A stretch of 64,000 bases of DNA from Megalopta genalis (GCF_051020955.1 NC_135013.1:31162802-31226801), one strand, 5' to 3'. Shown: positions 11,961-23,839, counted from the first letter of the stretch. Notes: generated by a model not told the origin, from the letters alone. Program-made: numbers and translations.

Positions 11961-12318
11961 TTAGGGTGTCCCGTAAGTTCTTTCCTTTTTTCTGATGCGA
12001 AACGATTACGCGATATTTGTTGTTTAAGGTTGGTTTATTGAGTTATGTATATGAACAGTTCTGTTCTATTATCTTCTTCCAGCTTTCGGGAAGCCCCATT
12101 ATGCCGTATTTCCAAGATTGTCGAGGTTTATGTGACGCTTGCTGATGCGAAATGATTACACGATATTTGTTGTTTAAGGTTGATTTATTGAGTTATATAT
12201 ATGAACAGTTCTGTTCTGTTACCTTCTTCCAGCTTTCGGGAAGCCTCATTATGCCGTATTTCCAAGATCGTCGAGGCTTATGTTGAAAAAGAAACTTTAA
12301 CCTCGGACAAAAATTAAT
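11961..12318 (-). mobile_element. Mariner relic, transposase C-terminus duplicated in tandem
   Basis: The left end TTAGGGTGTCCCGTAAGTTC looks like a mariner terminus. The minus strand reads QSWKYGIMGLPESWKKII then EQNCSYT and a stop; this matches the last residues of mariner transposases (the G-I-x-x-L-P-x-x-W-x-K motif). The same piece recurs 150 bp inward (SWKYGIMRLPESWKKV), so the 3' end of the element is tandemly duplicated. Everything upstream of the C-terminus, including the catalytic region, is missing. It belongs to a different mariner type from the copies near 21 and 31 kb. DNA between 12318 and 12414 is unassigned. Confidence 0.7.
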
Positions 12319-12414
12319 CTATAGTTTACTTAGGACTGACATTCGAAAATATCAGTTTACATTTCCGCCGATTCCGTCAGCGCGCACCGATGGTGATATA
12401 AACCGTATATTATG

Positions 12415-12780
12415 CAGGGTGTCCCAAAAAGTCTCGCGATCCGGAAATAACGGGTTCCTCGGATCATTTGAAGCAACTTCTTCCTTTACAAAAATGTTCT
12501 CCGAGGCACCGTTAACGAGTTATCAACGAAAAACAGTGACCAATAAGAATCGAGTACGGCCGACGCGAGGCGGCCCAGCCAACCAGCGCACGAAGCCCAG
12601 TTCCGCTCATTGGCACGGTTGCCTCGCGCCAGCTGAGCTCGCCTCTCATTGGTCGCTGTTTTTCGTTAATAACTCGTTAACGGTGCCTCGGAGAAAATTT
12701 TTGTAAAGGAAAAAGTTGCTTCAAATGGCCTGAGGAACCCGCCACTTTCGGATTGCGAAACATTTTTGAGATCCCCTGTA
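12415..12780. mobile_element. Family A palindromic MITE, copy 3 (full length)
   Basis: Full-length copy from CAGGGTGTCCCAAAAAGTCT to ATCCCCTGTA, 366 bp. The arms GTTAACGAGTTATCAACGAA and their complement surround a GC-rich core with CGGCCCAGCCAACCAGCGCA and GCCTCGCGCCAGCTGAGCTC. No transposase. The open frame across the left two thirds is incidental. Confidence 0.9.
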
Positions 12781-13005
12781 TTGTATTTATATTGTATTAT
12801 AATACATTTATATTGTAATTATATTGTATTATATTGTATTGTATTCTGTATTGTATATTGTATTTATATTGTATTGTATTGTATTGTATTGTATTGTATT
12901 GTATTATATTATATTATATTGTATTATAATACAATACAATACAATGTAATTATAACATATTATAATTGCATATATTACAATATAATATAATTACATAATT
13001 ATGTA
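12781..13005. repeat. TTGTA/TTATA pentanucleotide-rich tract
   Basis: Directly after the CCTGTA end of the preceding A element the sequence becomes runs of TTGTA, with TTATA and complementary TACAA variants, ending in TA-rich DNA. The tract separates a complete A copy from a second partial A copy in the same orientation. Confidence 0.9.
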
Positions 13006-13010
13006 AAGAG

Positions 13011-13215
13011 AAGCCAATCAGCGCACGAAGCCCAGTTCCGCTCATTGGCTCGGTCGCCTCGCGCCAGCCGAGCTCGCCTCTGATTGGTCACTGTTTTCCG
13101 TTAATAACTCGTTAACGGTGCCTCGGAGAAAATTTTTGTAAAGGCAAAAGTTGCTTCAAATGACCCGAGGAACCCGCCACTTTCGGATTGCGAGACATTT
13201 TTGGGACACCCTGTA
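13011..13215. mobile_element. Family A MITE, copy 4 (right half only)
   Basis: Begins inside the core (AGCCAATCAGCGCACGAAGC) and runs to GGGACACCCTGTA. It lies 230 bp after copy 3 in the same orientation and shares core variants with it, so a local duplication with a microsatellite at the junction is as likely as a separate insertion. Confidence 0.88.
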
Positions 13216-13854
13216 TAAGGAACGCGCGGGGAAGAAATGTGGGAACCGAATGAACGCCGGGAGAAACGAGACTGTCGAAACGAGCGAGGATCCTCGAGAA
13301 ATCCTATTACGGGGCTCTCGGGAGGATCGCGAAACATTTCCTCGGATGGTATCGCCGTGAAAATTGCCGGTTAAAAATCGCGCGGACGGGTTTCCCGGGG
13401 ATGATCGGGAGCCGGGGCGGTGCGGGGCTGCGCTCGCGGAACGACCCTGACACGCTTCTAGATCTCATCTAGCGACGGAGCCCGTGTTACACGGGCCCGA
13501 AAGTCGTTTGCATGCCTGGCCGTAAACAACGCCGCTCCCTTCCTTAATTACACGGACGCAGGCCCGCCGCCTCGGTGCATTTCCATCGCGTCCGTCGCGT
13601 TCCCCGTTTTTTCCCCCCCGGGGAAATACTTTTCGCTCGCCTGGCCGCCGAAAAAAAAGACGGTGCTCCGCTCTCGGCTTATCGATTTCTGCGGGCCGAT
13701 AAATTCCGGATCGCGACGATACGTTCGTGAGTTCGAGAGCTGCATTCGGGACGGATGCGCGCTTTGTAATACGGCCGATAATAGTGCATTCGAAAACTTG
13801 GCGATTCGACGGTTCGCGGATGGATGCAAGATACGAGCGGTTCGTTGGCGGTGA
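13216..13854. other. Unassigned CpG-rich DNA
   Basis: No feature recognised apart from homopolymer runs near 13608-13660 (T, C, G and A runs). Short open frames have no known motif. Confidence 0.5.
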
Positions 13855-15210
13855 TTGGTCGTGTTTCGAGGTTTAATGAGTTCTGCATTGGGATGTGTTG
13901 GGTTCTTTTTTTATGTTGTGTTGGAGGGAGTTGTTTTTTTATGTAGCATTGCGAGACGCTCTTTTATGTACCGCGTTGTAATTAGTTATTTTACATGTGG
14001 CATTGTGACATACTTTTTTTGTATATTGTCTTGTAATTATTCTTTACAGTGTCGCGTTGCAATTAGGTCTTTTCTTTGTAGTACCGTTATGCGCTCTTTT
14101 ATATATTGCATCGCAATGCATTCTTCGTAGTATCGCGTTGCAATAAATTATTTTCTATGCAACATTGCGACGCGCTCTTTTATATATTGCGTTGTAATTA
14201 GTTATTTTCTATGTTGCATCGTGATGTATTTTGTTTATATAATGTCTTGTAATTATTCTTCACAGTATCGCGTTGTAATTAGGTCTTTTCTTTGTATTAC
14301 CGTTATGCGCTCTTTTATATATTGCATCGAAATGCATTCTTCGCAGTATCGCGTTGTAATGAATTATTTTCTATGTAACATTGCGATGCGCTCTTTTATA
14401 TATTGCATCGAAATGCATTCTTCGCAGTATCGCGTTGCAATAAATTATTTTCTATGTAACATTGCGATTCGCTTTTTTATATATTGCATTACAATGCATT
14501 CTTCACAGCATCGCGTTGTAATGAATTATTTTTTATGCAACATTGCGATGCGCTCTTTTATATGTCTTGTTGTAATGTCTTCCGTACTAAATTTCGTTGT
14601 AACATATTCTACACTGTATCGCGTTGTAATTAGTTATTTTCTACATCGCATCGTGATGTATTCTTTTATATATGCCGTGTAATTATTCTTCAGTGCATCG
14701 CGTTGTAATTAGTTCTTTCCTTTGTAGTACTGTGATGCGCTCTTTTATATATTGCATCGCAATGCATTCTTCGCAGTATCGCGTTGCAATAAATTATTTT
14801 CTATGCAACATTGCGACGCGCTCTTTTATATGTCTTGTCGTAATGTCTTCCGTACTAAATTTCATTGTAACATATTCTACACTGTATCACGTTGTAATTA
14901 GTTATTTTCTACATCGTATCGTGATATATTTTTTTATATATTGCATTGCAATGCATTCTTCGCACTATCGCGTCGTGATGCCTTCTGTACTAAATTTCGT
15001 TGTGACGTCTTCTACACTGTATCGCGTTGTAATTAATTTTCTATATCGCATCCTGACGTATTCTTTTATACATATTTTGGCTTTTTAATTTATCCTTCAC
15101 AGTATCGCGTTGCAACGAATCCTTTACGACGTCTTCCTCTGTATAAATTTCATCGCGACGTGTTCTACGCTGCGTCGCGTTGTAATCAATTCTTCCATAT
15201 ATCGCGTTGT
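13855..15210. repeat. Minisatellite array, 81-bp unit
   Basis: About 1.35 kb of degenerate tandem units containing TCGCAGTATCGCGTTGTAAT, TTATTTTCTATG, ATTGCGATGCGCTCTTTTAT and ATTGCATCG. The box TCGCAGTATC recurs at 14341, 14422 and 14503, an exact 81-bp step; units toward both ends are more diverged. Because 81 is a multiple of three, frames stay open (13855-14130, 14221-14682, 14672-15088) and give a 27-residue repeat with blocks such as RSFIYCIEMHSSQYRV. I see no start context, splice site or known protein, so I treat these as artefacts. Confidence 0.9.
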
Positions 15211-15612
15211 AATACATTCTTTCGTTCCCGGGGACTCAGCACGGTCCAAGGTATGTACCAGGAGCCGAGGATATCGTCGGACGACGGTCCCGTCGATGCA
15301 ATTAAATCGAAGAAAGTCCGGCCGCCGGAGCCAGGTTGTTCGACGATCGATAAAAGATAGTGGCGCGCCGAAACGGTAACTTTATTCAGATGAGAACGGG
15401 GACGGGATCATCGGCAGATTTTGTTGCGCGACGAGAGAATGATGATTGCGCCTCGGAGCAGAAAGAAGGCGAGGTTCAAGTTTACCGCGCGCGCGCGCGC
15501 GCTCGCTGGAAGGGACCCGAAGGGAGGAAGCAGTTTTTCCTCGTTACGGTCGCGCCGGCTCGCGGAACAGTGGCCGCGAGATTGGATGACGTCTCGAGGT
15601 CGGATTCTTTTT

Positions 15613-15647
<35 letters not shown>

Positions 15648-17504
15648 GTCACTTTTATCCTACTACTCTCTATGTCCTTTTGTTTTCTTCGTGCGGCGGA
15701 TGCTATTGGATACCTCGCGCTTTTCTGCCAGTTACTTCTCGGAAGAAGAAACATGAGATACAGCGAAAGCTCGAATTCCTTTCGCCAATCGGAAGATTTC
15801 TTGCGGTTTATTGCAGGTTCTATTTTATTTTTAAATGCCGATATAAATGTGCGAGCGACCTATCGTAAGCTCGCGTCGTAACAGATGTTTATCGTTTTGC
15901 AACAATCCGCGCGTGCGAAATGGCGAATTTACGGGCAAAGCAGAAATGATCCGCGTCGATCGTAGGAGGTAAAAAATTGCAAATTATTTCTCGCCTTAAT
16001 AATTGAGATCGGTTTCTGACACTGTCGCGATACCCTAGAATTATATAGATAATTAAACAAAACAAAAAATATACGGAAAATTTATCTGTTCTGTCCTTAC
16101 AGCTTCAATCAGTGTCAACATTCCTTTTAAACATCGCTATTTTTTTTGTCATGTTTCCTTGTAAAATATGCTGGTACAATTTTGCGAACGAAAACTGAGA
16201 CATCCCGTACATAAAGGGTTAAGTGTACTAAATAAATAAATAAATAATTCAGGTACTTCAGTCACTCGTGTCTATCGCAAATTCATAAACAAATGTAGAT
16301 AGATATTTTTGCCGATTTTCTCGGTTTCGTTTCATCGAAAGGATTGCATTTCTTGCCATAAGATACTAAAACGTGATAATAAACGTGATAAGTAAGATAT
16401 AAAGAAAATTTATGCAATTTAAGATAAACACGTAACATTATCGATACTTAAAATGAATAAAAAAAAACAGTATTTATAAGATTAACAGCAACATTACTTC
16501 ATTTTGCCCCCCGTTCAATGCAGCCGACTGACAAAAATGGAACAAAACGCACTTCCTAAAAAAAACGAAGAACAAAGTAAACGAACGCAAAGAATAATCG
16601 TTGCAACTACGCGTTCTTAAAGTAAAAAAAGAACCGGTTTTCAGAGCGTTTCAAACTAGAATACGACGATAGTTCTTTCGGTTGTTTCGTTATCCGGTCC
16701 CGAACAACGATGTCTCGTTCACGGTCTCGTTTTTCCCCTGCTTCGAAGCGAATTCTTCCGAAATTGGCCAAAAAGAACTGCAAACTAGACCGAGCTTGGA
16801 CCGTCGCCAATAATAAAATCATCGTCGACCGATCCGCGACGTCGCCGGCTCGTGGAACCAGTGTCCGTAATTTAAATCGAACCGATTAGTCGGCGTTATT
16901 CGCTGACGCTGGTCCCAGATTCCCGGGATTCTTTCCGGAATCGAGGACAACCATAATGCCGTTCTCGCTCTAGGAGAATCGGAGACGGGGCTGGCTGTTT
17001 TCGCGCGAGAATTCGGCGAAGCGGCACAATGGCGAATGGAAATCGAGGGAAGTCGAGAGTTCCGATAACCTAGAACGCGGAGACCCGATACGACGTGCAC
17101 GGAAATTCCAGTCGCGTTCACCGGGCTTCGTATTTCACCCGGTTCGATGCAGCCCGCCGATACCGGCCCGAAAATGTCGGGCCGAACTTCGCCCGGGAAC
17201 GCTTTAATTTCCTCCCTGTCCCCCCGCCAATTATTCCCGCGCTTTCTTCCGCGAGCGAGAGACGCTTTGGCGATCGTTATCGTCTCTCGCGCAGTTGACT
17301 CGCTTTCGATGGTTGAACTGGGTGACCAGATCTCGTTCGGATAACGAGCGTTCGAAAGTTCGTAATTCGTTTGATAATGAAACGAGCTCGTTATCGCGCC
17401 CTTTCCGTCGGTGCTTTTAACGTTTCGAGGACAACCGCTGCGCGATCCGTTTCGACCTTGATTCGCGTTGATCCGTGCGGCGATTTCTCCGCTGTGTCGC
17501 GATT
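15211..17504. other. Unassigned DNA with small simple repeats
   Basis: No gene seen. Contains a CG dinucleotide run at 15486-15503, the CT tract listed separately, and AAAT repeats at 16224-16246. Near 16215 AAAGGGTTAAG resembles a single family P end with no partner. The 173-codon frame 15360-15881 crosses the CG and CT tracts and is not convincing. Confidence 0.5.
15609..15645. repeat. CT dinucleotide microsatellite
   Basis: A short T run followed by about 16 CT units. Confidence 0.95.
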
Positions 17505-18290
17505 TTGTCCCTTGGAGGATGAGAGGTAACTGGTCTAATTGTTCGTAGGTTCACTAATTTTCTCTGGGAAATGTACGGAGGTCGGAATTGAAACCGGCAA
17601 ATCCGAGAAAACTGAGTCGAGGTTCTTCGATTCTGTCCTTTGGACGATGCGGCTGTAGGTAGCCAGACTAATTGTTCGCAGGTACACTAATTTCTCTGGG
17701 AAATGTACGGAGGTCGGAATTGAAACCAGCTAATCCGAGAATACTGAGTCAAGGTTCTTCGATTCTGTCCCTTGGACGATGCGGCAGTAGGTAACTAGTC
17801 TAATTATTCGTAGGTACAGTAATTTCTCTGGGAAATGTACGGAGGTCGGAATTGAAACCAGCTAATCCGAGAATACTGAGTCAAGGTTCTTCGATTCTGT
17901 CCCTTGGACGATGCGGCAGTAGGTAACTAGTCTAATTATTCGTAGGTACAGTAATTTCTCTGGGAAATGTACGGAGGTCGGAATTGAAACCGGCAAATCC
18001 GAGAATACTAAGTCAAGGTTCTTCGATTCTGTCCTTTGGACGATGCGGCTGTAGGTAGCCGGACTAATTGTTCGTAGGTATACTAATTTCTCTGGGAAAT
18101 GTACGGAGGTCGGAATTGAAACCGGCAAATCCGAGAATACTGAGTCGAGGTTCTTCGATTCTGTCCCTTGGACGATGCGGCTGTAGGTAGTCGGACTAAT
18201 TGTCCGTAGATAAACTAATTTCTCTGGGAAATGTACGGAGGTCGGAATTGAAACCGGCAAATCCGAGAATACTGAGTCAAGGTTCTTCGA
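17505..18290. repeat. Minisatellite array, 132-bp unit, about six copies
   Basis: The box GGACGATGCGG recurs at 17642, 17774, 17906, 18038 and 18170, exactly 132 bp apart, with a more diverged first unit at 17514. Each unit carries CTAATTTCTCTGGGAAATGT, ACGGAGGTCGGAATTGAAAC and CCGAGAATACTGAGTC. The period is a multiple of three, so a minus-strand frame (17862-18260) reads as three 44-residue repeats with blocks like PVSIPTSVHFPEKLVYLRT. No start, splice or homology evidence supports translation. Confidence 0.95.
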
Positions 18291-19597
18291 GGCTCGGGGC
18301 TCGTTTTTAGAGAAACTCGGGGCAGCCGGCGAAAAAATGCAGTGGCTAGCATATCTGGTGTACGTTAATACGAACGCATAGCAATGCTAGAATAAAAACG
18401 ATGACTTAAATTATTTATTTCTAATCTTTCCTTTTATTATTCTATTTATTATTCTTTCCTAATCTCCACGATTCGAAGGCAATTCATAGGTCACTTGCCC
18501 CGATTCGAAGGCAAATCGAAGACCCAAAGCGACCATTCTCTGTCTTCCAGGACTTCGCGTCGCGTGCCGCGCCACACGGACAAATCAATAAATTACACAG
18601 GCGTAGGACTAGCACGTAGAAAATTCCCGGCAACCCGAAATCTGGCATTTCCGCAAGAAATGACCGTACTCGCCGTTGACCGGGAAACGGAGAGAAACCA
18701 CGGCAAGGTCGCCGCAGCTTCTCGCCTCGGTGTTCCCGGTCGAATCGCCGTTGAAATATCCTGGACACGTATCCGACAAGCCAGTTACGCGAGCACTATT
18801 TATCGCGACGCGGCCGTGGGGGACTGTCGATTACCGTAGAACCGTCGGTTCGCAATTAACGCGGATAAACGGGCCCGTATCTCTGATATCGCGCCCCGGT
18901 GGATAGCATTAGACAGTCGGGGTTGCCTAATCTCGGTCGAAATTCAGGGAATCGGCTAATTGGACCGGCAGCAGGCCGCCGCAGCCCGGGATCGAACGGG
19001 GTCGTGGAAGCATGCGGCTTCGATATGTTTGTTCGCGCCCGGTTTTTCCTCGAACGGTAATGGCGAGAGGGGCGGCCGGGGGGGCTCAATTTGTTGCCGT
19101 AAATAACGCAGAAAGCTGGTCGGTTGGTCGGAGGGAGAGGTCGACGGACACGCGGCGGTTCTACGCCGGTCTCCCGGGCTCTCTAGTCGCGGTTTCAGTT
19201 CACGACGGGGCGAAACCGCTGCTCGATCGTCCAGGTAATCTGTGTTGGGAGCGTGTCGTACGCTCGATTTCCCTTTCAGATCGGCGATCGTATATCTCGG
19301 CGCGGCTTGGCGCGGCTTGGCGTGCGCCCGCGTGATTAGAATCGTAAAATAGACGCGTATCGCGCGCGAGTCGCGCCCAAGGAAAGGAGACCGCCTACTC
19401 CAGTTTATGGCCGATCGTTCGCCGATCGTTTGCCTCGTTTGCCGCCTCGAGGATCCCCCCGGCTGTTCTCTTCCGCCAAGGAAACGCCTGTTCCTCCGCG
19501 AATTTTCTCTCACTTATTTATTCATTTATTTATTTGTTACGCCGCCGCCGGCCGGTCGACGGTGCCAGGCACGCGGGACTCGAAATCGATTCGCAAA
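18291..19597. other. Unassigned DNA, CpG-rich in part
   Basis: No feature recognised. 18950-19560 is CpG-rich with opposing long frames (185 codons minus, 107 plus) lacking any domain. A TTTATT run lies near 19515-19535. Confidence 0.5.
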
Positions 19598-20110
19598 CAG
19601 TCGACTGTGTTCGACGAGTGTACTCGTCGTGGAGAAGTGATAGTATTTTCTGCCACGACGATGATTTGAATTGTAATTTTAGTGGGGACAAAAATGTATT
19701 CTGAAATTTCAAGATGCTTGGAATATCTTTCGGCGAATCCTATGCAATGGTGTTTACATTGTTATAAAAATAAGATCAGGAAAGAATCGAAATTCAATTA
19801 CAATGCGATGTCTCTCTAATTGACGCGCGGATTGTCCACGAAAATGGACAATTTGGGAAGAGGAGAGATACGATTGTTCGATCCTTGCGGTTCATTTTTA
19901 TAGTCACGAATTGTCAAGAACTATTAAGACGAGCTGCAAGGCTCGAATAATCGTATCTCCTGTCCCTAAATTGTCGATTTTTGTGCACAATCTGAGCGTC
20001 AGTTAGGGAGACATTACATTGCGAAAAGCGCCATTATGTATCGTTCTTTGCTTTGTGCCGAATTCCACTTTACTATAGCAATTTGAATTTTTAGTTTTCA
20101 TAAATTAGTT
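19598..20110. mobile_element. Single copy of the 368-bp repeat, split by a family B element
   Basis: The left part has TGTGTTCGACGAGTGTACTCGTCG, GGAGAAGTGATAGTATTTTC, then a diverged AAAAATGTATTCTGAAATTT and GTTTACATTGTTATAAAAAT. After the B element the sequence resumes with AGCAATTTGAATTTTTAG, in the same order as in the tandem copies at 37888-39063. This copy was therefore present before the B insertion at 19797-20021. It lacks the terminal AGTTAGCTGTG, so it is truncated. Confidence 0.75.
19797..20021. mobile_element. Family B palindromic MITE
   Basis: Palindrome from TTACAATGCGATGTCTCTCT to GGGAGACATTACATTGC. It contains GATTGTCCACGAAAATGGAC, the TTCGATCC/GGCTCGAA stem and central ATTGTCAAGAACTAT. 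Both ends carry CAATG instead of the usual CAGTAATG, so the termini are mutually matched. Inserted within a copy of the 368-bp repeat. Confidence 0.88.
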
Positions 20111-20253
20111 TTCATCTTTCTCTTGCAAAATGGTCTCAAAGAAAATGCACCACTAGAATACTCCTATAAACATCGCTGGCGAACGTAACGAATCAAATTT
20201 GACCCAAATGGAAATCTTTTTTCAGCGGACGCAATACGCGTGTACTTGGACTA

Positions 20254-20622
20254 TACAAGGTACCTCATAATTATAGTACATCCGGAAAATGAGAGATTCC
20301 TGACGTTATTCGAAGCAACTTTCTCCTTTACAAAAATGTTCTCCGAGGCATCGTTCACGAGTTATCGACGAAAAACACTGACCAATGAGGGGCGAGCTCG
20401 GCTGGCGCGAGGCGGCCCAGCCGACGAGCGCGCGAAGCCCAGTTCCGCTCATTGGCTCGGTCGTCTCGCGCCAGCTGATCTCGTCTCCTATTGGTCACTG
20501 TTTTTCGTTAATAACTCGTAAACGAAGCCGCGGATTGCAATTTCGCTAAGGAAAAAGTTTCTTTAAATAACCTCAGGAATCCCTCAGTCTCGGAAGTACC
20601 ATTATTTTGGGACATCGTGTAC
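20254..20622. mobile_element. Family A MITE, copy 5 (TAATTATG-end subfamily)
   Basis: The core is typical A (CACGAGTTATCGACGAAAAA, CTGACCAATGAGGGGCGAGC and the complementary half). The termini carry CATAATTATAGTACATCCGG on the left and GGAAGTACCATTATTTTGGG on the right instead of ATGTCTCGCAATCC. Copies 7, 8 and 11 share this variant end, which defines a second subfamily. Confidence 0.87.
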
Positions 20623-20975
20623 AACAAGGATTCTCAGCGAATGCCGAAGTTTCACAGGTGAAACAATAGAAATTGATTCGTACGCCGGGAACCAGCTAAC
20701 GCGATTCCTCGACACGACGCGGTCTAGTCTAGCTTGGCTGGCGTATCCTCGCGACGGGGGATTCGATTTCGCGGCTAGCCGATGTCGTCGCTGCTAGATT
20801 TCTTTGCGGCGCGAACACGTCCGCGACTTTTATAGCCGCTCGGCGAACGCGAGTGCAAGACGAATGCAAGACGGATGCGCCGGGGCGCCGCGCGGAATTT
20901 CTCCGGGTGAATCGCGAGTTCCGTTTCGACGACTCTGGACGCCGACAAAGTTTGGGACCAGAATTTACAAGAAAT
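20623..20975. other. Unassigned DNA
   Basis: CpG-rich, no recognisable gene or repeat; it forms the left flank of the mariner copy. Confidence 0.5.
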
Positions 20976-21556
20976 TTGGGTCGGCAACTAAGTAATTGCC
21001 GATTTGTTCAATGAAATAAAAATTTCTTTTTACTTGGAACGAAGTTTAATCTGTAATGTATTTTCCATTTTGTTCGATGACCTTTTGCCATCTCTCTGAC
21101 AACTTGAAAATTCCACGCTCGTAGAAAGTCTGATCCTTTTCGGCCAAAAACTGAGTTAAGTGAGATTTTACAGCGTCATCGTCGTTAAAAGTTTTACCAC
21201 GAAGGGAGTTGTCCAGGGATCGAAATAAGTGGTAATCCGATGGCGCGAGATCAGGGCTATGTGGTGGGTGTAACATCAATTCCCAACCAATATCCATTAA
21301 TTTTTACCGAGTGGACAAAGACGTGTGCGGCCTAGCATTGTCCTGCTGGAAAATGACACCTTTACGATCGACCAATTCTGGTCGCTTTTCCTTGACCGCT
21401 GCATTCAATTTGTCCAGTTGCTAACATTCACGGATAATAAAAAATAACATAATAATAATAATAATAATTTTATAATATAACATTTACGGATATCATAAAA
21501 ATGGAAGTGAGAGACATCTATAACTGAAATCGGCAATTACTTAGTTGCCAACCCAA
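20976..21556 (-). mobile_element. Internally deleted mariner (copy 1)
   Basis: Bounded by terminal inverted repeats TTGGGTCGGCAACTAAGTAA and its complement ending TTGCCAACCCAA, followed by TA. The minus strand encodes only the C-terminal third of a mariner transposase: QLDKLNAAV, FQQDNARPHT (second catalytic Asp), HPPHSPDLAPSDYHLF (third Asp, D34D spacing) and ERWQKVIEQNGKYITD. A nonsense change (CAA to TAA, bases 21304-21306) lies between the two Asp residues. The helix-turn-helix region and first Asp are absent, replaced by a short ATA/ATT-rich segment. At 581 bp, against about 1.3 kb for intact mariners, it can move only with help from another copy. Confidence 0.95.
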
Positions 21557-21658
21557 TATAAAAACGAGTCGCGAGGCTCGGATTCGCAGAGCTCCTCTTT
21601 CCAAACTGTCCATTTCTGTGGACAATCCGAGCGCCAATTAGGGAGACACTACTGTATT
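21557..21658. mobile_element. Family B right half abutting the mariner
   Basis: Starts immediately at the mariner boundary with TATAAAAACGAGTCGCGAGG and runs through TGTCCATTTCTGTGGACAAT to AGGGAGACACTACTGTA. This is the right half of a B palindrome from its central spacer. The left half is not present on the other side of the mariner. Confidence 0.85.
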
Positions 21659-21737
21659 CCCCGAAACGACAGCTGCGACGAAAACGCGCTCAAGTTCTAT
21701 AATAACCGCCCGACTCAAAGAGCCTTGACATAACCTT

Positions 21738-21883
21738 GGCATAGCCTTGCGGCTCGTTTTTATAATTGTCGACAATTCGTAACTATAGAAAAACCAATCG
21801 CAAGGCTCGAATAATCGTGTCTTCTCTTCCCGAATTGTTCACGTTTGTGGACAATCTGAGCGCGAATTAGGCAGAAATTGCTA
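21738..21883. mobile_element. Family B element, variant right end, left side truncated
   Basis: Contains CCTTGCGGCTCGTTTTTATA, a central TCGACAATTCGTAAC, CGCAAGGCTCGAATAATCGT and the right end GCGCGAATTAGGCAGAAATT followed by GCTA. This end matches the complement of the TAGCAATTTCTTGCTAATTC starts of the inner units in the array at 4341-5432. It directly adjoins the next B copy. Confidence 0.85.
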
Positions 21884-22104
21884 TACAGTAATGTCTCTCT
21901 AATTGACGCTCACATAGTCCACGAAAATGGAAAATTTTCCGACGATTATTAGACAATTATTCGCGCCTCGCAGCTCTTTTTCATAGTTACGAATTGTCAA
22001 CAATTATAAAAACGAGCCGCGAGGCCCGCATAATCGTATCTCCTTTTCCCAAATTGTCCATTTCCGTGGACAATCTCGTCGTCAATTCGAGAGACATTAC
22101 CGTA
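21884..22104. mobile_element. Family B palindromic MITE, full length
   Basis: Complete copy from TACAGTAATGTCTCTCTAAT to GAGAGACATTACCGTA, 221 bp, with CCTCGCAGCTC/GAGCCGCGAGG stems and central GAATTGTCAACAATT. It lies head-to-tail with the preceding copy, the same arrangement as in the tandem array at 4160-5432. Confidence 0.93.
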
Positions 22105-23605
22105 CCCTCTCGGAAGAGGATCTTCCCGGTTGGACGACTGCGCCGAGCGAGCGGAGGAGTCGCGAGGGAGCTCGATCCCCATAAATCTTCATTGGCGAGG
22201 TGTCGTTAACACGCGAAGTAAAACGAACGGCGCGACGCGACGCGGCTCGCGGATGATTAATCGAGCGGAATGGTAACACGGTTGCGTAACACGGGACGCG
22301 TCGAAAACCCGCGAGCCGAGTCCCGCACGCGGAAGGGACGCGTCCTCTGCCGCGTCGTCGCGCGCGGAACCGATAATAATTCTCGCCGGACAATTTGTTG
22401 CGACCCCTTCCCCCCCTTCCCCTTCGCCACGGCGTTTTCTTCGCCGGGGCCCCGGGAGATTAACGCCGACGGACATTCATCACGCCGCTGCCCCGGCGAC
22501 GTCCGATGATGCACGATGCGAGCCAACTTTCCAGCAAACTCGTCGGAAAATCCTGCCCTCGACGCGCGTTCCGCCTCTATCCGGAAGTCTCTCGCGCGCG
22601 AGAAACGGTTTCGATGCGAGCCGATACGGTGGAACTCCATTTGTCTGGTCGCGGCCGGTAATTTGAATTGATAGCCACATAGTTGGTCCCGCGGTTGCTG
22701 CGATCAATGCTTTCGGAAGCATGCGCGGGAACAATAAATCAGGCCTGCGAATTATTCTGCAATTTCCTGTGTATGCAATTTATGCGATTTTTCGGTGAAT
22801 CCATTTTTCGATGCTCGATTCGGAGAAATATTTGTTTATCGTTAGACTCGTTACATGAAATACGTACGATATTATGCACATATATCGTTATATAATGTTA
22901 TGTTATACACAATATTGTATACATTGTTATAAGACGCCTTATATGTCGAAGGATCTTAGATGCACGCGCCGATGTAACTCGGCGCAAAGAGTTGCGCTTT
23001 TTACAGGAGACAGTGGACTGCATTTAAGATTTAACAACCGGTTGTAGAAGAGCGGGGAGCGTATTGTATAATACATATAAAAAACGCGACTGCTATCGGA
23101 TCGTATAATGCGCGCACGAGGAGCGCATTCGTGGTGAATGCCTGATCCGGTTAAAACGCGCTTGTTTAAATACAATACTTGCGGTCTGAAAATTTCGCGA
23201 TACATTATATTGCGCTCCTTGAGGAGCGTAATGCGCGCGAGCGAACTACATAAAATCGGATCGGATCCATGCATTCTGTATCTCCGAATTCGTCGTTCTT
23301 GCCGCGACCATGCAGCAAAATTGGCGCGTAGCCCGGTTCCAGAGACACGCTGCTGCATCTTCCAACAGTGAAATTGATTTGGAACTCCGGGCTGCCGGCA
23401 GCCTTTGAAAAGTCAAAACCGACCAAACACAGTCATCCCGGAGTTAATCTTCCTGGCGCGATTGCATCCCTGGTCTTCCATACCGGGAACTCCGAGCGGT
23501 TTCATTAACAAACACGAGATCACTCGCGATTTACCACGCTACGCGCAGTCCTGTTTCAATCCCGGATTACTTCATCGCTGCAGGAAGTTCCGGCTTGTTA
23601 TCTTT
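22105..23605. other. Unassigned DNA
   Basis: No feature identified. 22110-22640 is CpG-rich with several overlapping opposed frames. 22840-22935 is TA-rich. The rest has short frames with no domain. Confidence 0.5.
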
Positions 23606-23608
23606 CCC

Positions 23609-23646
<38 letters not shown>

Positions 23647-23794
23647 GCTCTTTCTCTCGCGCGCTCTGACTCTCGCTCTCTCTCTCTCTCTCTCGTGCGC
23701 GCTCTGACTCTCGCGCACTCTAACTCTCGCGCATTCTACTCTCGCGCACTCTACTCTCGCGCATTCTACTCTCGCGCACTCTACTCTCGCGCGC

Positions 23795-23839
<45 letters not shown>

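Noticed and set aside
13855..15088. Three long plus-strand open frames with MHSSQYRV-type repeats
   Set aside because: They arise from an 81-bp minisatellite whose length is a multiple of three; no transcript or homology evidence is visible.
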